DNA of 9,775 bases from Deltaproteobacteria bacterium (GTDB lineage: Bacteria; Desulfobacterota; DSM-4660; Desulfatiglandales; HGW-15). A model generated the notes under the pieces. It saw nothing but the letters and a program-made list of their open reading frames with translations. It had not been told where the DNA came from and did no database searches. The stretch is taken from contig DAOVAK010000062.1 in assembly GCA_030671095.1 (NCBI GenBank), forward strand, positions 1-9,775, in the 5' to 3' direction. Shown in pieces: positions 1-5,916 of this stretch (position 1 is its first letter; each line of letters opens with the position of its first letter). The position numbers and the translations under genes are program-made.

Positions 1-422
1 GCGGGCCCTGAACCAATGATTGCAACTTTTTTGCCGAGAGGGGCAAAGAGTTGCTCCATATAAATGTGGCCAGCCTCCTTGAAATCGGAAGCGGCCCTCT
101 TGATGTGGCAGATGTTGACAGGTTTACCCAGCTCCGGTTCACCATGGCGGCACTTCGCTTCACAGGGGCGAGAGCAGATGCGCCCCAAAACGCCGGGTAA
201 GACGTTGGCTATCCGGTTGAGTTCGTAAGAACGACTGTAGCGTTCCTCAAAAAGGCATCGGATATAAGCCGGGATATTCGTGTAGGCAGGACAGGCGCCC
301 TGGCACGGCACATTGACGTCCATGTAGTAGAAGTCGGCCGGATCCGTGGAGAAGGTGATCTCCCTTGTCACCTCCAGTGCACTGGTGCCATTCTTGGTCG
401 GATAATGGGTCTTCTCTTGCAT
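1..422 (-). CDS. GltD-like FAD/iron-sulfur oxidoreductase, N-terminal part (runs off the window)
   Basis: This is the first 140 residues of a protein related to the glutamate synthase small subunit (GltD) and the N-terminal part of dihydropyrimidine dehydrogenase. The helical iron-sulfur domain shows Cys40 and Cys44 followed by NIPAYI, then Cys83, Cys87 and Cys91 in ICSRPCEAKC, and Cys105. The dinucleotide-binding beta strand VAIIGSGPA then begins at residue 133, which is where FAD binds in the family. The rest is beyond the left edge. The ATG at 422 is preceded by a strong Shine-Dalgarno sequence (GAGGAAGGA, 434-426), which fixes the start. In this family, electrons pass between NAD(P)H, FAD, 4Fe-4S clusters and a partner subunit. 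Many such proteins in anaerobes are not glutamate synthases, so the substrate is open. The first Cys pair is CxxxC followed directly by Pro, without the longer CxxC run of classical GltD. Confidence 0.88.
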   Translation of the reverse strand, partial: MQEKTHYPTKNGTSALEVTREITFSTDPADFYYMDVNVPCQGACPAYTNIPAYIRCLFEERYSRSYELNRIANVLPGVLGRICSRPCEAKCRHGEPELGKPVNICHIKRAASDFKEAGHIYMEQLFAPLGKKVAIIGSGP

Positions 423-500
423 GAATCCTTCCTCGCTGCGACGAATTCAATTCCCCTCTAACCTATCTGATAATTCGATTCTGGACGAAAACGTGCCCGA

Positions 501-566
501 TAAATCCCTCCCCCTGGACGGGGGAGGGGAAACGAGCTGTTGGATAGGCCCTAATGGAGGGATTTA
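501..566. repeat. Overlapping, mutually exclusive hairpins
   Basis: CCCTCCCCC (506-514) pairs perfectly with GGGGGAGGG (520-528) across a five-base loop. The overlapping arm TAAATCCCTCC (501-511) also pairs perfectly, over 11 bp, with GGAGGGATTTA (556-566). The two stems share bases, so only one can form at a time. No T-tract follows either stem in a form typical of an intrinsic terminator. The element resembles dispersed palindromic repeats of intergenic DNA. A switch function cannot be shown from sequence. Confidence 0.6.
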
Positions 567-673
567 TAGAGATTTCAAGGCCTCACTTCAGTAGGATGTG
601 AAATGGCCTATGATTACTTTTACACATAAAGATCCCCAGATGCAACCGCTTTAGGAATGGGAGGATCTATCCC

Positions 674-701
674 TTGACACTTCTTGTGGGATTATTATCA
701 T
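674..701 (+). promoter_or_regulatory. Weak candidate sigma70 promoter
   Basis: TTGACA (674-679) and TATCAT (696-701) are separated by 16 bases. They overlap the start of the possible lipoprotein frame, so both interpretations cannot easily hold. Nothing downstream needs this promoter specifically, as a better one lies at 886-914. Confidence 0.25.
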
Positions 702-829
702 TCCTTTTTGGCTTCTGCCAACAGCGAAATGTATCCACAGAACTCCGTGGCAAGGAGAAAATAGCGGTCCTAGAGGAGCAGATCCGTAGCCATGTTGAAG
801 AATCCGAAGGCTATCGTGCTGCGATTTAG
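674..829 (+). CDS. Possible small lipoprotein, or the remnant of one
   Basis: From a TTG at 674 the frame encodes 51 residues: a hydrophobic stretch (TLLVGLLSFLFGF), a Cys at residue 15 that could be lipidated, and a charged helix-prone tail (LRGKEKIAVLEEQI) ending at TAG 827-829. GGGAGGA at 659-665 lies eight bases before the TTG and would serve as a ribosome binding site. Two points weaken it. The N-terminus lacks positive charge when begun at TTG. An ATG at 657 sits one frame away and would join the RIYPLTLLVGLL segment if a single base were shifted, which suggests a frameshifted relic. The TTGACA at 674 could instead be a promoter -35 element. The lipobox (LFGFC) is also not ideal. No known family is recognised. 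Confidence 0.28.
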   Translation: MTLLVGLLSFLFGFCQQRNVSTELRGKEKIAVLEEQIRSHVEESEGYRAAI

Positions 830-885
830 GGTTGAAAACCTTAAGATCATGATTTCTCTCTATTTTTAAGGCTTATGGGCAAAAT

Positions 886-914
886 TTGACAGGATTATTT
901 TTGCCAACTATATT
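886..914 (+). promoter_or_regulatory. Sigma70-type promoter for the MoxR/VWA operon
   Basis: A perfect -35 (TTGACA, 886-891) and a good -10 (TATATT, 909-914) are separated by exactly 17 bases. Transcription would start near 921, giving a leader of about 104 bases before the ATG at 1025. The leader is AT-rich, and I see no recognisable riboswitch in it. Confidence 0.7.
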
Positions 915-1024
915 GCACCACAGAAGAATTATGATTAGAATAGTATTTCATTCTTTTTATACAGATAAGGAAATACGTCTCTTCTCAGCGGAAGGAAAAC
1001 TATACCACATCAAGGAGTCGAAAT

Positions 1025-1876
1025 ATGGATAATGGTTCAAGTCTGACGAAATTTGCGGGCGCCTCTCAATATGTGCTGGATGATGAACTGGCTAAAATCG
1101 TCAATGTTACTATGGCCTTGGAGATGCCGCTTTTGCTCAAAGGGGAGCCGGGCACGGGAAAGACCATGCTGGCGCACGCCATAGCAGAGGCTCTCAAGAT
1201 GAGACTGATCGTCCTGAATGTCAAATCAAGCATGAAACTGGTGGAAGCCCTTTACCAGTATGATACGCTAACCCGTCTAAATGACAGCCGTTTTGGGGAT
1301 TCTGAAAGGGATGTGAGCAATATTGAAGATTACATAAAGATGGGAAAGATTGGGCAAGCCTTTGTTTCTGATGAACGCGTGGTCCTGCTCATCGATGAGA
1401 TTGATAAGGCAGATACGGATTTCCAGGATGATATGCTGGACGTCCTGGATCAGATGGAATTTGATATCATTGAGATCGACAAAACCATGAAAGCGAGGCA
1501 CAGGCCGGTCATTATCATCACCTCTAATGCAAAAAAGGACCTGTCCGATCCCTTCCTGGGCCGCTGTAATTTCCACCACATCGCGTTTCCTGAACCAGAC
1601 ATGATGCGAAGAATTATCCAGGTCCACTTCCCTGCTATCAGCAGCGAGCTACTCCAAAATTCTGTGAAGACCTTTTATCGTCTGAGGGATATACGGAACG
1701 TTGAAAAAAAGGCTGCCACAAGGGAGCTCATCAATTGGATCAGGGCGCTGAAGTCAGACCCTGACTTCAAAGTCAAAGAACTGATTAAGGGGGATGTGCC
1801 CTATCTGGGTGTTCTCTTTAAAAAGAGCGCCGATTATGTGGTGTCCCAGAACGCGGTTGGCCGATTCAGGATATAG
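1025..1876 (+). CDS. MoxR-family AAA+ ATPase (CoxD-like)
   Basis: This 283-residue AAA+ ATPase carries Walker A GEPGTGKT (residues 40-47), Walker B VVLLIDEID (119-127, acidic pair Asp124-Glu125), sensor 1 ITSN (165-168), and the DPFLGRC segment with a candidate arginine finger at Arg180. The TRELINWIRAL helix after residue 215 fits sensor 2. These features and its size match MoxR-type ATPases, closest in style to CoxD-like members. In studied cases these work with a VWA partner to remodel or activate enzymes, often metalloenzymes. AAGGAG at 1012-1017, seven bases before ATG, fixes the start. The VWA gene starts two bases after the stop, so the two are almost certainly co-transcribed from the promoter at 886-914. 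The client is not evident from the window. Confidence 0.93.
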   Translation: MDNGSSLTKFAGASQYVLDDELAKIVNVTMALEMPLLLKGEPGTGKTMLAHAIAEALKMRLIVLNVKSSMKLVEALYQYDTLTRLNDSRFGDSERDVSNIEDYIKMGKIGQAFVSDERVVLLIDEIDKADTDFQDDMLDVLDQMEFDIIEIDKTMKARHRPVIIITSNAKKDLSDPFLGRCNFHHIAFPEPDMMRRIIQVHFPAISSELLQNSVKTFYRLRDIRNVEKKAATRELINWIRALKSDPDFKVKELIKGDVPYLGVLFKKSADYVVSQNAVGRFRI

Positions 1877-1878
1877 AT

Positions 1879-3072
1879 ATGTTCATAGATTTTTTCTACA
1901 TATTAAAAAAGGTGGGCATTCCTGTATCACCCACTTCGTTCCTCCGGCTTCAGAAGGCCCTCGGCCTTGGCGTCATTAATTCCCTGCCTGATTTCTACAC
2001 GGGCGCCCGGTCCATTCTGGTCAAGAGCGAGAGGTATTTTGACCTATACGACCAGGCATTCGCCCATTACTTTGAGGGGGCTGAACTCGCTGAGCCTGAT
2101 GAATTCGTCCTCTCAGAGGTGGCTCGTGCCATGTTGCAAGAGTGGTTGAAAGACCCAGAAGGTTTGGCTGAGGCCCTTGGCGTGGATGAGGAAGAACTAT
2201 CAAAATTGAGCCCGGAAGAACTCATGGAATACTTCCTCGAACGGCTAAAAGAACAGACCGAGGCGCACCATGGTGGGAGCAAGTGGATCGGCACAGGGGG
2301 TACATCCCCGGTGGGACATTCCGGTTTTCATCCGGGCGGAATGAGAGTCGGAGGCGTATCCAGAAACAAGTCAGCGGTCAAAGTGGCTATGGACAGGAGG
2401 TATAAAGATTACTCCCACGAAGGTCCTTTAACCCAGTCCCAGATTGGCGAGGCCCTGAAGAGGCTAAGAAACATGGTGCCCGTGGGCCCTAAAGACCAGG
2501 TCAATATCCCCGAGACCATCTATCAGACCATGAAAAATGCGGGCGAAATAGAGATTGTGTTTGATCGGAGACTCAAGGATCGATTAAAGGTCATCTTGGC
2601 CATCGACAATGGAGGATGGTCCATGGATCCTTATATCGAGGTGGTTCAAGTCCTCTTTAACTATGCAAGGGCCCAGTTCAAGGAAGTCAAGACCTTTTTC
2701 TTTCACAATACCATCTATGATTATCTCTGGGAGGATCCTCCAAGAATTAACAAGCCTCTTGCTGTGGAAGAACTGGTACGCCTTGATCCGGAAACCAGGT
2801 TCATCGCCGTCGGGGATGCAAGCATGGCACCCTATGAGCTGATGGCCACGGATGGTTCCATACACATTGAAGAGAGGTCAGGAAGGCCCGGTCATGAGAG
2901 GCTTCAGTTCATAGCCGAAACATTCCCGCACGCCATTTGGCTCAACCCGAAGCTGGCGGTGGAATGGCCCTATACCCGCACCATCAACATTATTCGACAA
3001 ATCCTTCCCATGTTTGAGCTGACCCTGGACGGCCTGGAAAAGGCCGTAATCCATATGATGGGAAAGAACTAG
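1879..3072 (+). CDS. VWA-domain protein, CoxE-like, partner of the MoxR ATPase
   Basis: This 397-residue soluble protein has no signal peptide. The N-terminal part (MFIDFFYILKKVGIPVS, then the ARSILVKSERYFDLYD region) matches the helical region of CoxE-like proteins. An acidic and Gly-rich linker covers residues about 95-165. A conserved block (YKDYSHEGPLTQSQIGEALK, about 175-195) leads into a VWA fold starting near residue 236. The metal-binding MIDAS loop reads DNGGWSM (Asp243-Met249) rather than the usual DxSxS. Candidate second and third MIDAS residues are Thr278 (HNT) and Asp313 (VGDASM). The C-terminal WLNP...LTLDGLEKA segment is also typical of the family. ATG 1879 follows the ATPase stop by two bases and agrees with the family N-terminus; a weak AGGA lies about nine bases upstream. 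Its stop codon overlaps that of the convergent FMN enzyme gene. Confidence 0.88.
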   Translation: MFIDFFYILKKVGIPVSPTSFLRLQKALGLGVINSLPDFYTGARSILVKSERYFDLYDQAFAHYFEGAELAEPDEFVLSEVARAMLQEWLKDPEGLAEALGVDEEELSKLSPEELMEYFLERLKEQTEAHHGGSKWIGTGGTSPVGHSGFHPGGMRVGGVSRNKSAVKVAMDRRYKDYSHEGPLTQSQIGEALKRLRNMVPVGPKDQVNIPETIYQTMKNAGEIEIVFDRRLKDRLKVILAIDNGGWSMDPYIEVVQVLFNYARAQFKEVKTFFFHNTIYDYLWEDPPRINKPLAVEELVRLDPETRFIAVGDASMAPYELMATDGSIHIEERSGRPGHERLQFIAETFPHAIWLNPKLAVEWPYTRTINIIRQILPMFELTLDGLEKAVIHMMGKN

Positions 3073-4025
3073 TCCTCTATCAACACGTCCCGGCCGACAC
3101 TGCCCGGATCCGGGGCACCCACCATGCTCATAAGCCTTTTGAGTTCATTTGTAATCTCGTCGATCAGCGTTTTGACCCCGTCCCTGCCGTAAGAGGCCAG
3201 TGCGTAAAGGATAGGCCTGCCTAAGCCTACCAGAGAGGCGCCAAAGGAAAGACCTTTCAGTACATCACTGCCGCGACGAAATCCCCCATCCACCATGATA
3301 ACCGTTTTCCCCTGTGCGACCCGCACAATCTCATCCATCACCTGGAAGGGGTGAGGAAGGTAGTCCAGCGTGTGGGCGCCATGGTTGGATATGAGGATGC
3401 CGTCTGCGCCCGCGTCAATGGACTTTATGGCATCTTCGCGGCTCAGAACGCCTTTTAAAATAAGGGGGCGAGACACCTTATCCCTGATCTCTTTAAGCTC
3501 TTTCAGGGTTAGTGGTGTGCAGTCGGAGGCCATCTGTCTGTCTTTGACCTTCGTGCCCTGACCAGAATCCACCTCGATTCCCACCCACTGAACGCCCGCC
3601 GCCTGAATCTCATCAATGCCCTGGAACATTTTTTTGCGGTCCTCGAAGGGCTTTACGTTGGCTGCCAGGGGGACCCCCATTGATGCAATATCTTTCAGGT
3701 TTTCAGGGATGGGTGTACCGGTCCACATGAGGCTGCCGGCTGCTTTAAGTCCTTCGGCAACCTCCATGAGGCCATTATCAACAATAGCAGGAATTGGCAT
3801 GGTCATGGCAGACATGATGACTGGTGCAGCCAGTTCCACGCCTAAAACGGAACACTTCGTGCTCACCTTCACGCCATCGATGCAGCGCTGTCTGAAGGTG
3901 TAACGGTCCAGGATGCGGCGGTTGTTCCTCATCACAAATTCCGTCTCCACACCATCCAGCAGAAAACCTATATCCCGATCTTTAAGTATTGCCTTTCCCT
4001 TCTCATATATTTCGGTTAGTTCCAT
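3069..4025 (-). CDS. FMN-dependent alpha-hydroxy-acid dehydrogenase family protein, atypical active site
   Basis: This 318-residue TIM-barrel flavoprotein belongs to the lactate/glycolate oxidase superfamily. Visible landmarks are LGVELAAPVIMSAM (61-74), Lys191 in LILKGVLSREDA (FMN contact), SNHGAHTLD (213-221) with catalytic-type His215, and the phosphate-binding DGGFRRG (246-252) and GLGRP (267-271). In glycolate oxidase the fourth residue of HGAR is the arginine that holds the substrate carboxylate; here it is His218. The protein is also about 40 residues shorter than typical members, mainly at the N-terminus, so the usual substrate is doubtful. AAGGAGG (4044-4038) lies 12 bases before ATG, a long spacing, but no nearer in-frame start exists. 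It converges on the VWA gene with a four-base overlap at the stops. The true reaction is unknown. Confidence 0.86.
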   Translation of the reverse strand: MELTEIYEKGKAILKDRDIGFLLDGVETEFVMRNNRRILDRYTFRQRCIDGVKVSTKCSVLGVELAAPVIMSAMTMPIPAIVDNGLMEVAEGLKAAGSLMWTGTPIPENLKDIASMGVPLAANVKPFEDRKKMFQGIDEIQAAGVQWVGIEVDSGQGTKVKDRQMASDCTPLTLKELKEIRDKVSRPLILKGVLSREDAIKSIDAGADGILISNHGAHTLDYLPHPFQVMDEIVRVAQGKTVIMVDGGFRRGSDVLKGLSFGASLVGLGRPILYALASYGRDGVKTLIDEITNELKRLMSMVGAPDPGSVGRDVLIED

Positions 4026-4100
4026 AGTCTCTAAATTCCTCCTTCATGGGATAAAAGTGAACGGATACAAAAGATGGAGACCTACGAAAATTGCCCAAGC

Positions 4101-4217
4101 TGTCATTGCGAGCCCTTCGAATTCCTCAGGGTAAACTCCGCGAAGCAATCTCGTTTTTCTCTTAGCTACAAAGAGATTGCCACCTCCCCCGCATCAAGTG
4201 CGGGGTCCTCGCAATGA
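4101..4217. repeat. Composite palindromic intergenic repeat
   Basis: The element is bounded by perfect 10-bp inverted ends, TCATTGCGAG (4103-4112) and CTCGCAATGA (4208-4217). Inside it are a second pair, GCAATCTC (4145-4152) and GAGATTGC (4173-4180), and a 7-bp hairpin, CCCCGCA (4187-4193) with TGCGGGG (4199-4205). These motifs are typical of a widespread bacterial intergenic repeat whose ends read TCATTGCGAG. No coding frame exists, so it looks like a non-autonomous repeat rather than an insertion sequence. It lies upstream of the FMN enzyme gene and downstream of the Crp/Fnr gene, and occupies most of that 267-base gap. Confidence 0.75.
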
Positions 4218-4292
4218 TGGAAAACTGATTTTTCCAAGGTCTCAGGATCCTCACGTGTTTTTGAGAGCGCTCTGGAGTTAGACCTGCAGAAA

Positions 4293-4976
4293 CTAAAGCC
4301 GTCCACCCGTTTCCGCCAAATCCTCCAGACCTTGCCTATCCACTATTCTGATTCGAGGGCCATCCAATTCAATCAGACCTTGTTTGCTCATTTTGCCAAA
4401 AATCCGGGAGAGTGTCTCGGGGATCGTTCCCAAAAGGCTGGCCAGTTGAGTCTTGGTAATGGTGAGTTCCAGATCAGTCGTCCCCTTTTCCTGTTCACTC
4501 AAATAGAGGAGATAGGCGCTCAATCGGCCAGGCACCTCTTTGAGCGAAAGGTCATCAATCAGGTGTGTGAACCTGCGCAGCCTCACGGATAAGACGGCCA
4601 GCATGTTCAATGCAATGGAGGGATTACGCCTTATGAGTTCAATGAAGGAATCCCTTGGAAAGAAGAAGATCCGGCTCTCCTCCATGGCTTCAGCATTGGC
4701 CGGAAAGTGCTGACCAGTGAAGACAGGTACCTCCCCGAAGGGCTCTCCTGGCCCGAAGATATGGAGTATCTGCTCTTTCCCTTCAAAGGAGATCTTAAAT
4801 ATCTTCACCCTGCCTGTGATACCCACATAAAAGCCTGTTGCCTCATCACCCTCAGTAAATATGGGTTGCCCCCGTCTGAAGACCTGATCCGCCACGATCA
4901 TGGCAAGATCTTCCTGTTGCTCCTTTGGCAGACCTTCAAAGAGGGGGATGGCGGCAATGTGTTTGACAATCTCCAT
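4293..4976 (-). CDS. Crp/Fnr-family transcriptional regulator
   Basis: This 227-residue regulator has an N-terminal cyclic-nucleotide-type sensor domain (about 8-125: FEGLPKEQQEDLA, FTEGDEATGFY, GPGEPFGEVPVF), a dimerisation helix (about 125-150), and a C-terminal winged helix-turn-helix. The recognition helix region is TKTQLASLLGTIPETLSRIF. Glu187, Ser190 and Arg191 reproduce the ExxSR pattern of FNR-type recognition helices, which read TTGAT half-sites. There is no cysteine in the protein, so an FNR-type 4Fe-4S oxygen sensor is excluded. Family members of this kind (DNR/HcpR-like) may sense heme ligands, nucleotides or other signals, and the ligand here is unknown. The ATG at 4976 has no clear ribosome binding site. 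The phosphatase gene lies 116 bases upstream on the same strand and may be co-transcribed. Confidence 0.9.
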   Translation of the reverse strand: MEIVKHIAAIPLFEGLPKEQQEDLAMIVADQVFRRGQPIFTEGDEATGFYVGITGRVKIFKISFEGKEQILHIFGPGEPFGEVPVFTGQHFPANAEAMEESRIFFFPRDSFIELIRRNPSIALNMLAVLSVRLRRFTHLIDDLSLKEVPGRLSAYLLYLSEQEKGTTDLELTITKTQLASLLGTIPETLSRIFGKMSKQGLIELDGPRIRIVDRQGLEDLAETGGRL

Positions 4977-5044
4977 GGTTTTTAAGCGCTATTGGTTTCC
5001 CCGGCACCCCGTTCCAGGTTGCCCTGTTTCGGCGCTCCGGTCTC

Positions 5045-5076
5045 GGTTTGTCACCTGATCGTGTGCACAGCAAACC
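5045..5076. promoter_or_regulatory. Inverted repeat upstream of the Crp/Fnr gene
   Basis: GGTTTG (5045-5050) and CAAACC (5071-5076) form inverted arms around a perfect 8-bp palindrome, TGTGCACA (5062-5069). It lies 69 bases upstream of the regulator start and could be an operator or a weak hairpin. It matches neither a full CRP site nor an FNR site. Confidence 0.25.
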
Positions 5077-5092
5077 CTGGACCTGGCATAAC

Positions 5093-5695
5093 TCAACCAT
5101 TAATCATTCTGACAAGTGTGGAGTCGGGGAAGTAATCGATAATATTAAGGCAACCGTAGTCCTGGTGGATCTTAAACATCCGGCCGAGATCCAGATCGAG
5201 GGCATGGCAAAGAATGACACGATTTACAGCGCCGTGGCCAACCAAAAGGATATCATTATCCAACTGATCTTCTAGAATACTTTCAAAACAATTCATGACC
5301 CTTTCAGAAAGGTGTTCTATGCTTTCACCTTCTCCGGGATTCTGGTAGTTCACCAGATCGGTCTTCCGTTTCTCTAGTTCGTCAGGGAAACGTTCACGAA
5401 TCTCTGTCAGGGTCAAACCTTCCCAGTCGCCAAAATGCATCTCGCGGAGTTCTGGCAAGGCATGGAGGGGGACATCATGATGCCGAGCTATGATGCGGGC
5501 ACCTTTGGAGGATCTTTTGAGATCGCTCGAATAAATTGCGCTGACGTTGACCAGATGTAGCCGTTCAGCCAAGTGCTCCATCTGCATGATTCCCACATCG
5601 GTCATCTCCACATCCGTATGACCATAAACGGGGAATCCATCATAACCGACGACTTGGCCATGCCTGACCATATACAACCTGCTGACCCGGTCCAT
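5093..5695 (-). CDS. Histidine phosphatase family protein (phosphoglycerate mutase/CobC-like)
   Basis: This 200-residue cytosolic protein carries the RHG signature (Arg11-His12-Gly13, with His12 the phospho-acceptor), Arg61 in SSDLKRSSKGA, the acid Glu85 in LREMHFGDWEG, and the second catalytic His154 in VGHGAVNR. Size and motif order match single-domain histidine phosphatases such as alpha-ribazole phosphatase (CobC) and broad-specificity phosphoglycerate-mutase-like enzymes. The substrate cannot be told from sequence, and no cobalamin gene is nearby. The usual TA after the second arginine (RaxxTA) is replaced by KGA here. No Shine-Dalgarno sequence precedes the ATG at 5695. Instead a near-consensus promoter ends eight bases before it, suggesting a leaderless or nearly leaderless message. 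The Crp/Fnr gene follows 116 bases downstream. Confidence 0.9.
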   Translation of the reverse strand: MDRVSRLYMVRHGQVVGYDGFPVYGHTDVEMTDVGIMQMEHLAERLHLVNVSAIYSSDLKRSSKGARIIARHHDVPLHALPELREMHFGDWEGLTLTEIRERFPDELEKRKTDLVNYQNPGEGESIEHLSERVMNCFESILEDQLDNDILLVGHGAVNRVILCHALDLDLGRMFKIHQDYGCLNIIDYFPDSTLVRMING

Positions 5696-5703
5696 AGGGC
5701 GCG

Positions 5704-5732
5704 ATAATAGGCATCAATATTTGTAATGTCAA
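5704..5732 (-). promoter_or_regulatory. Near-consensus promoter placed against the phosphatase start codon
   Basis: On the minus strand, TTGACA (5732-5727), a 17-base spacer and TATTAT (5709-5704) form an almost perfect sigma70 promoter. Only eight bases separate the -10 from the A of the ATG at 5695, so transcription should start at or within a few bases of the start codon. No ribosome binding site is present, which fits a leaderless mRNA. Confidence 0.65.
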
Positions 5733-5850
5733 CGAGTTTGGCCTTTATAATGAGCCACCAATATTGTATAAGTTTAATTAGTGTTGTATCTCAGAAATAA
5801 ATTTCATAAGTCTTTCGCTGCACCCCCACCCAACCCTCCCCCTTCTCTCC

Positions 5851-5916
5851 GAGCCGTAGGCTCTACCCTCCGGGGCGTAGTCCCTACGGGACGGAGTCGA
5901 GCCGGAAGCCGGAGGG
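5851..5916. repeat. Nested GC-rich hairpins, copy 1 of a duplicated motif
   Basis: GAGCC (5851-5855) pairs with GGCTC (5859-5863). CCCTCCGG (5866-5873) pairs perfectly with CCGGAGGG (5909-5916). Within that, CTCCG (5868-5872 region) and CGTAG (5876-5880) pair with CGGAG (5892-5896) and CTACG (5884-5888). The 31 bases 5866-5896 match 9491-9521 at 29 positions, so this is a dispersed repeat. Confidence 0.7.

Larger units (their letters stand above)
423..1024. other. Intergenic region between divergent genes
   Basis: These 602 bases separate the minus-strand oxidoreductase from the plus-strand MoxR gene. They hold two overlapping hairpins (501-566), a possible small lipoprotein ORF or remnant (674-829), a weak promoter-like pair at 674-701, and a strong promoter at 886-914 followed by a leader of about 104 bases. 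I see no other convincing gene. A 25-codon frame starting at ATG 792 has only a poor ribosome binding site. Confidence 0.7.

Noticed and set aside
247..450. Open frame of 67 codons on the minus strand
   Set aside because: It overlaps the GltD-like gene in another frame, and that gene has clear family motifs and a ribosome binding site.
792..869. 25-codon ORF starting at ATG 792
   Set aside because: Weak ribosome binding site at poor spacing, no recognisable feature, and overlap with the lipoprotein-like frame.
892..920. Sigma54 promoter around TTGCCAACTATATTGCA
   Set aside because: No GG at the -24 position with correct spacing to the TTGC, whereas the sigma70 elements at 886-914 are nearly perfect.
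1277..1627. Open frame of 116 codons on the minus strand
   Set aside because: It lies opposite the MoxR ATPase, whose Walker and sensor motifs are unmistakable. The antisense product shows no recognisable family.
4101..4217. Insertion sequence
   Set aside because: There is no transposase frame and the element is too short, so it is better described as a palindromic repeat.
4261..4280. Intrinsic terminator for the Crp/Fnr gene at AGAGCGCTCT
   Set aside because: The palindrome leaves almost no loop, and on the gene's strand it is followed by A residues rather than a T-tract.
5052..5069. CRP-type binding site near TCACCTGATCGTGTGC
   Set aside because: Only the CAC/GTG core is symmetric. Neither half matches the TGTGA consensus in the right orientation.
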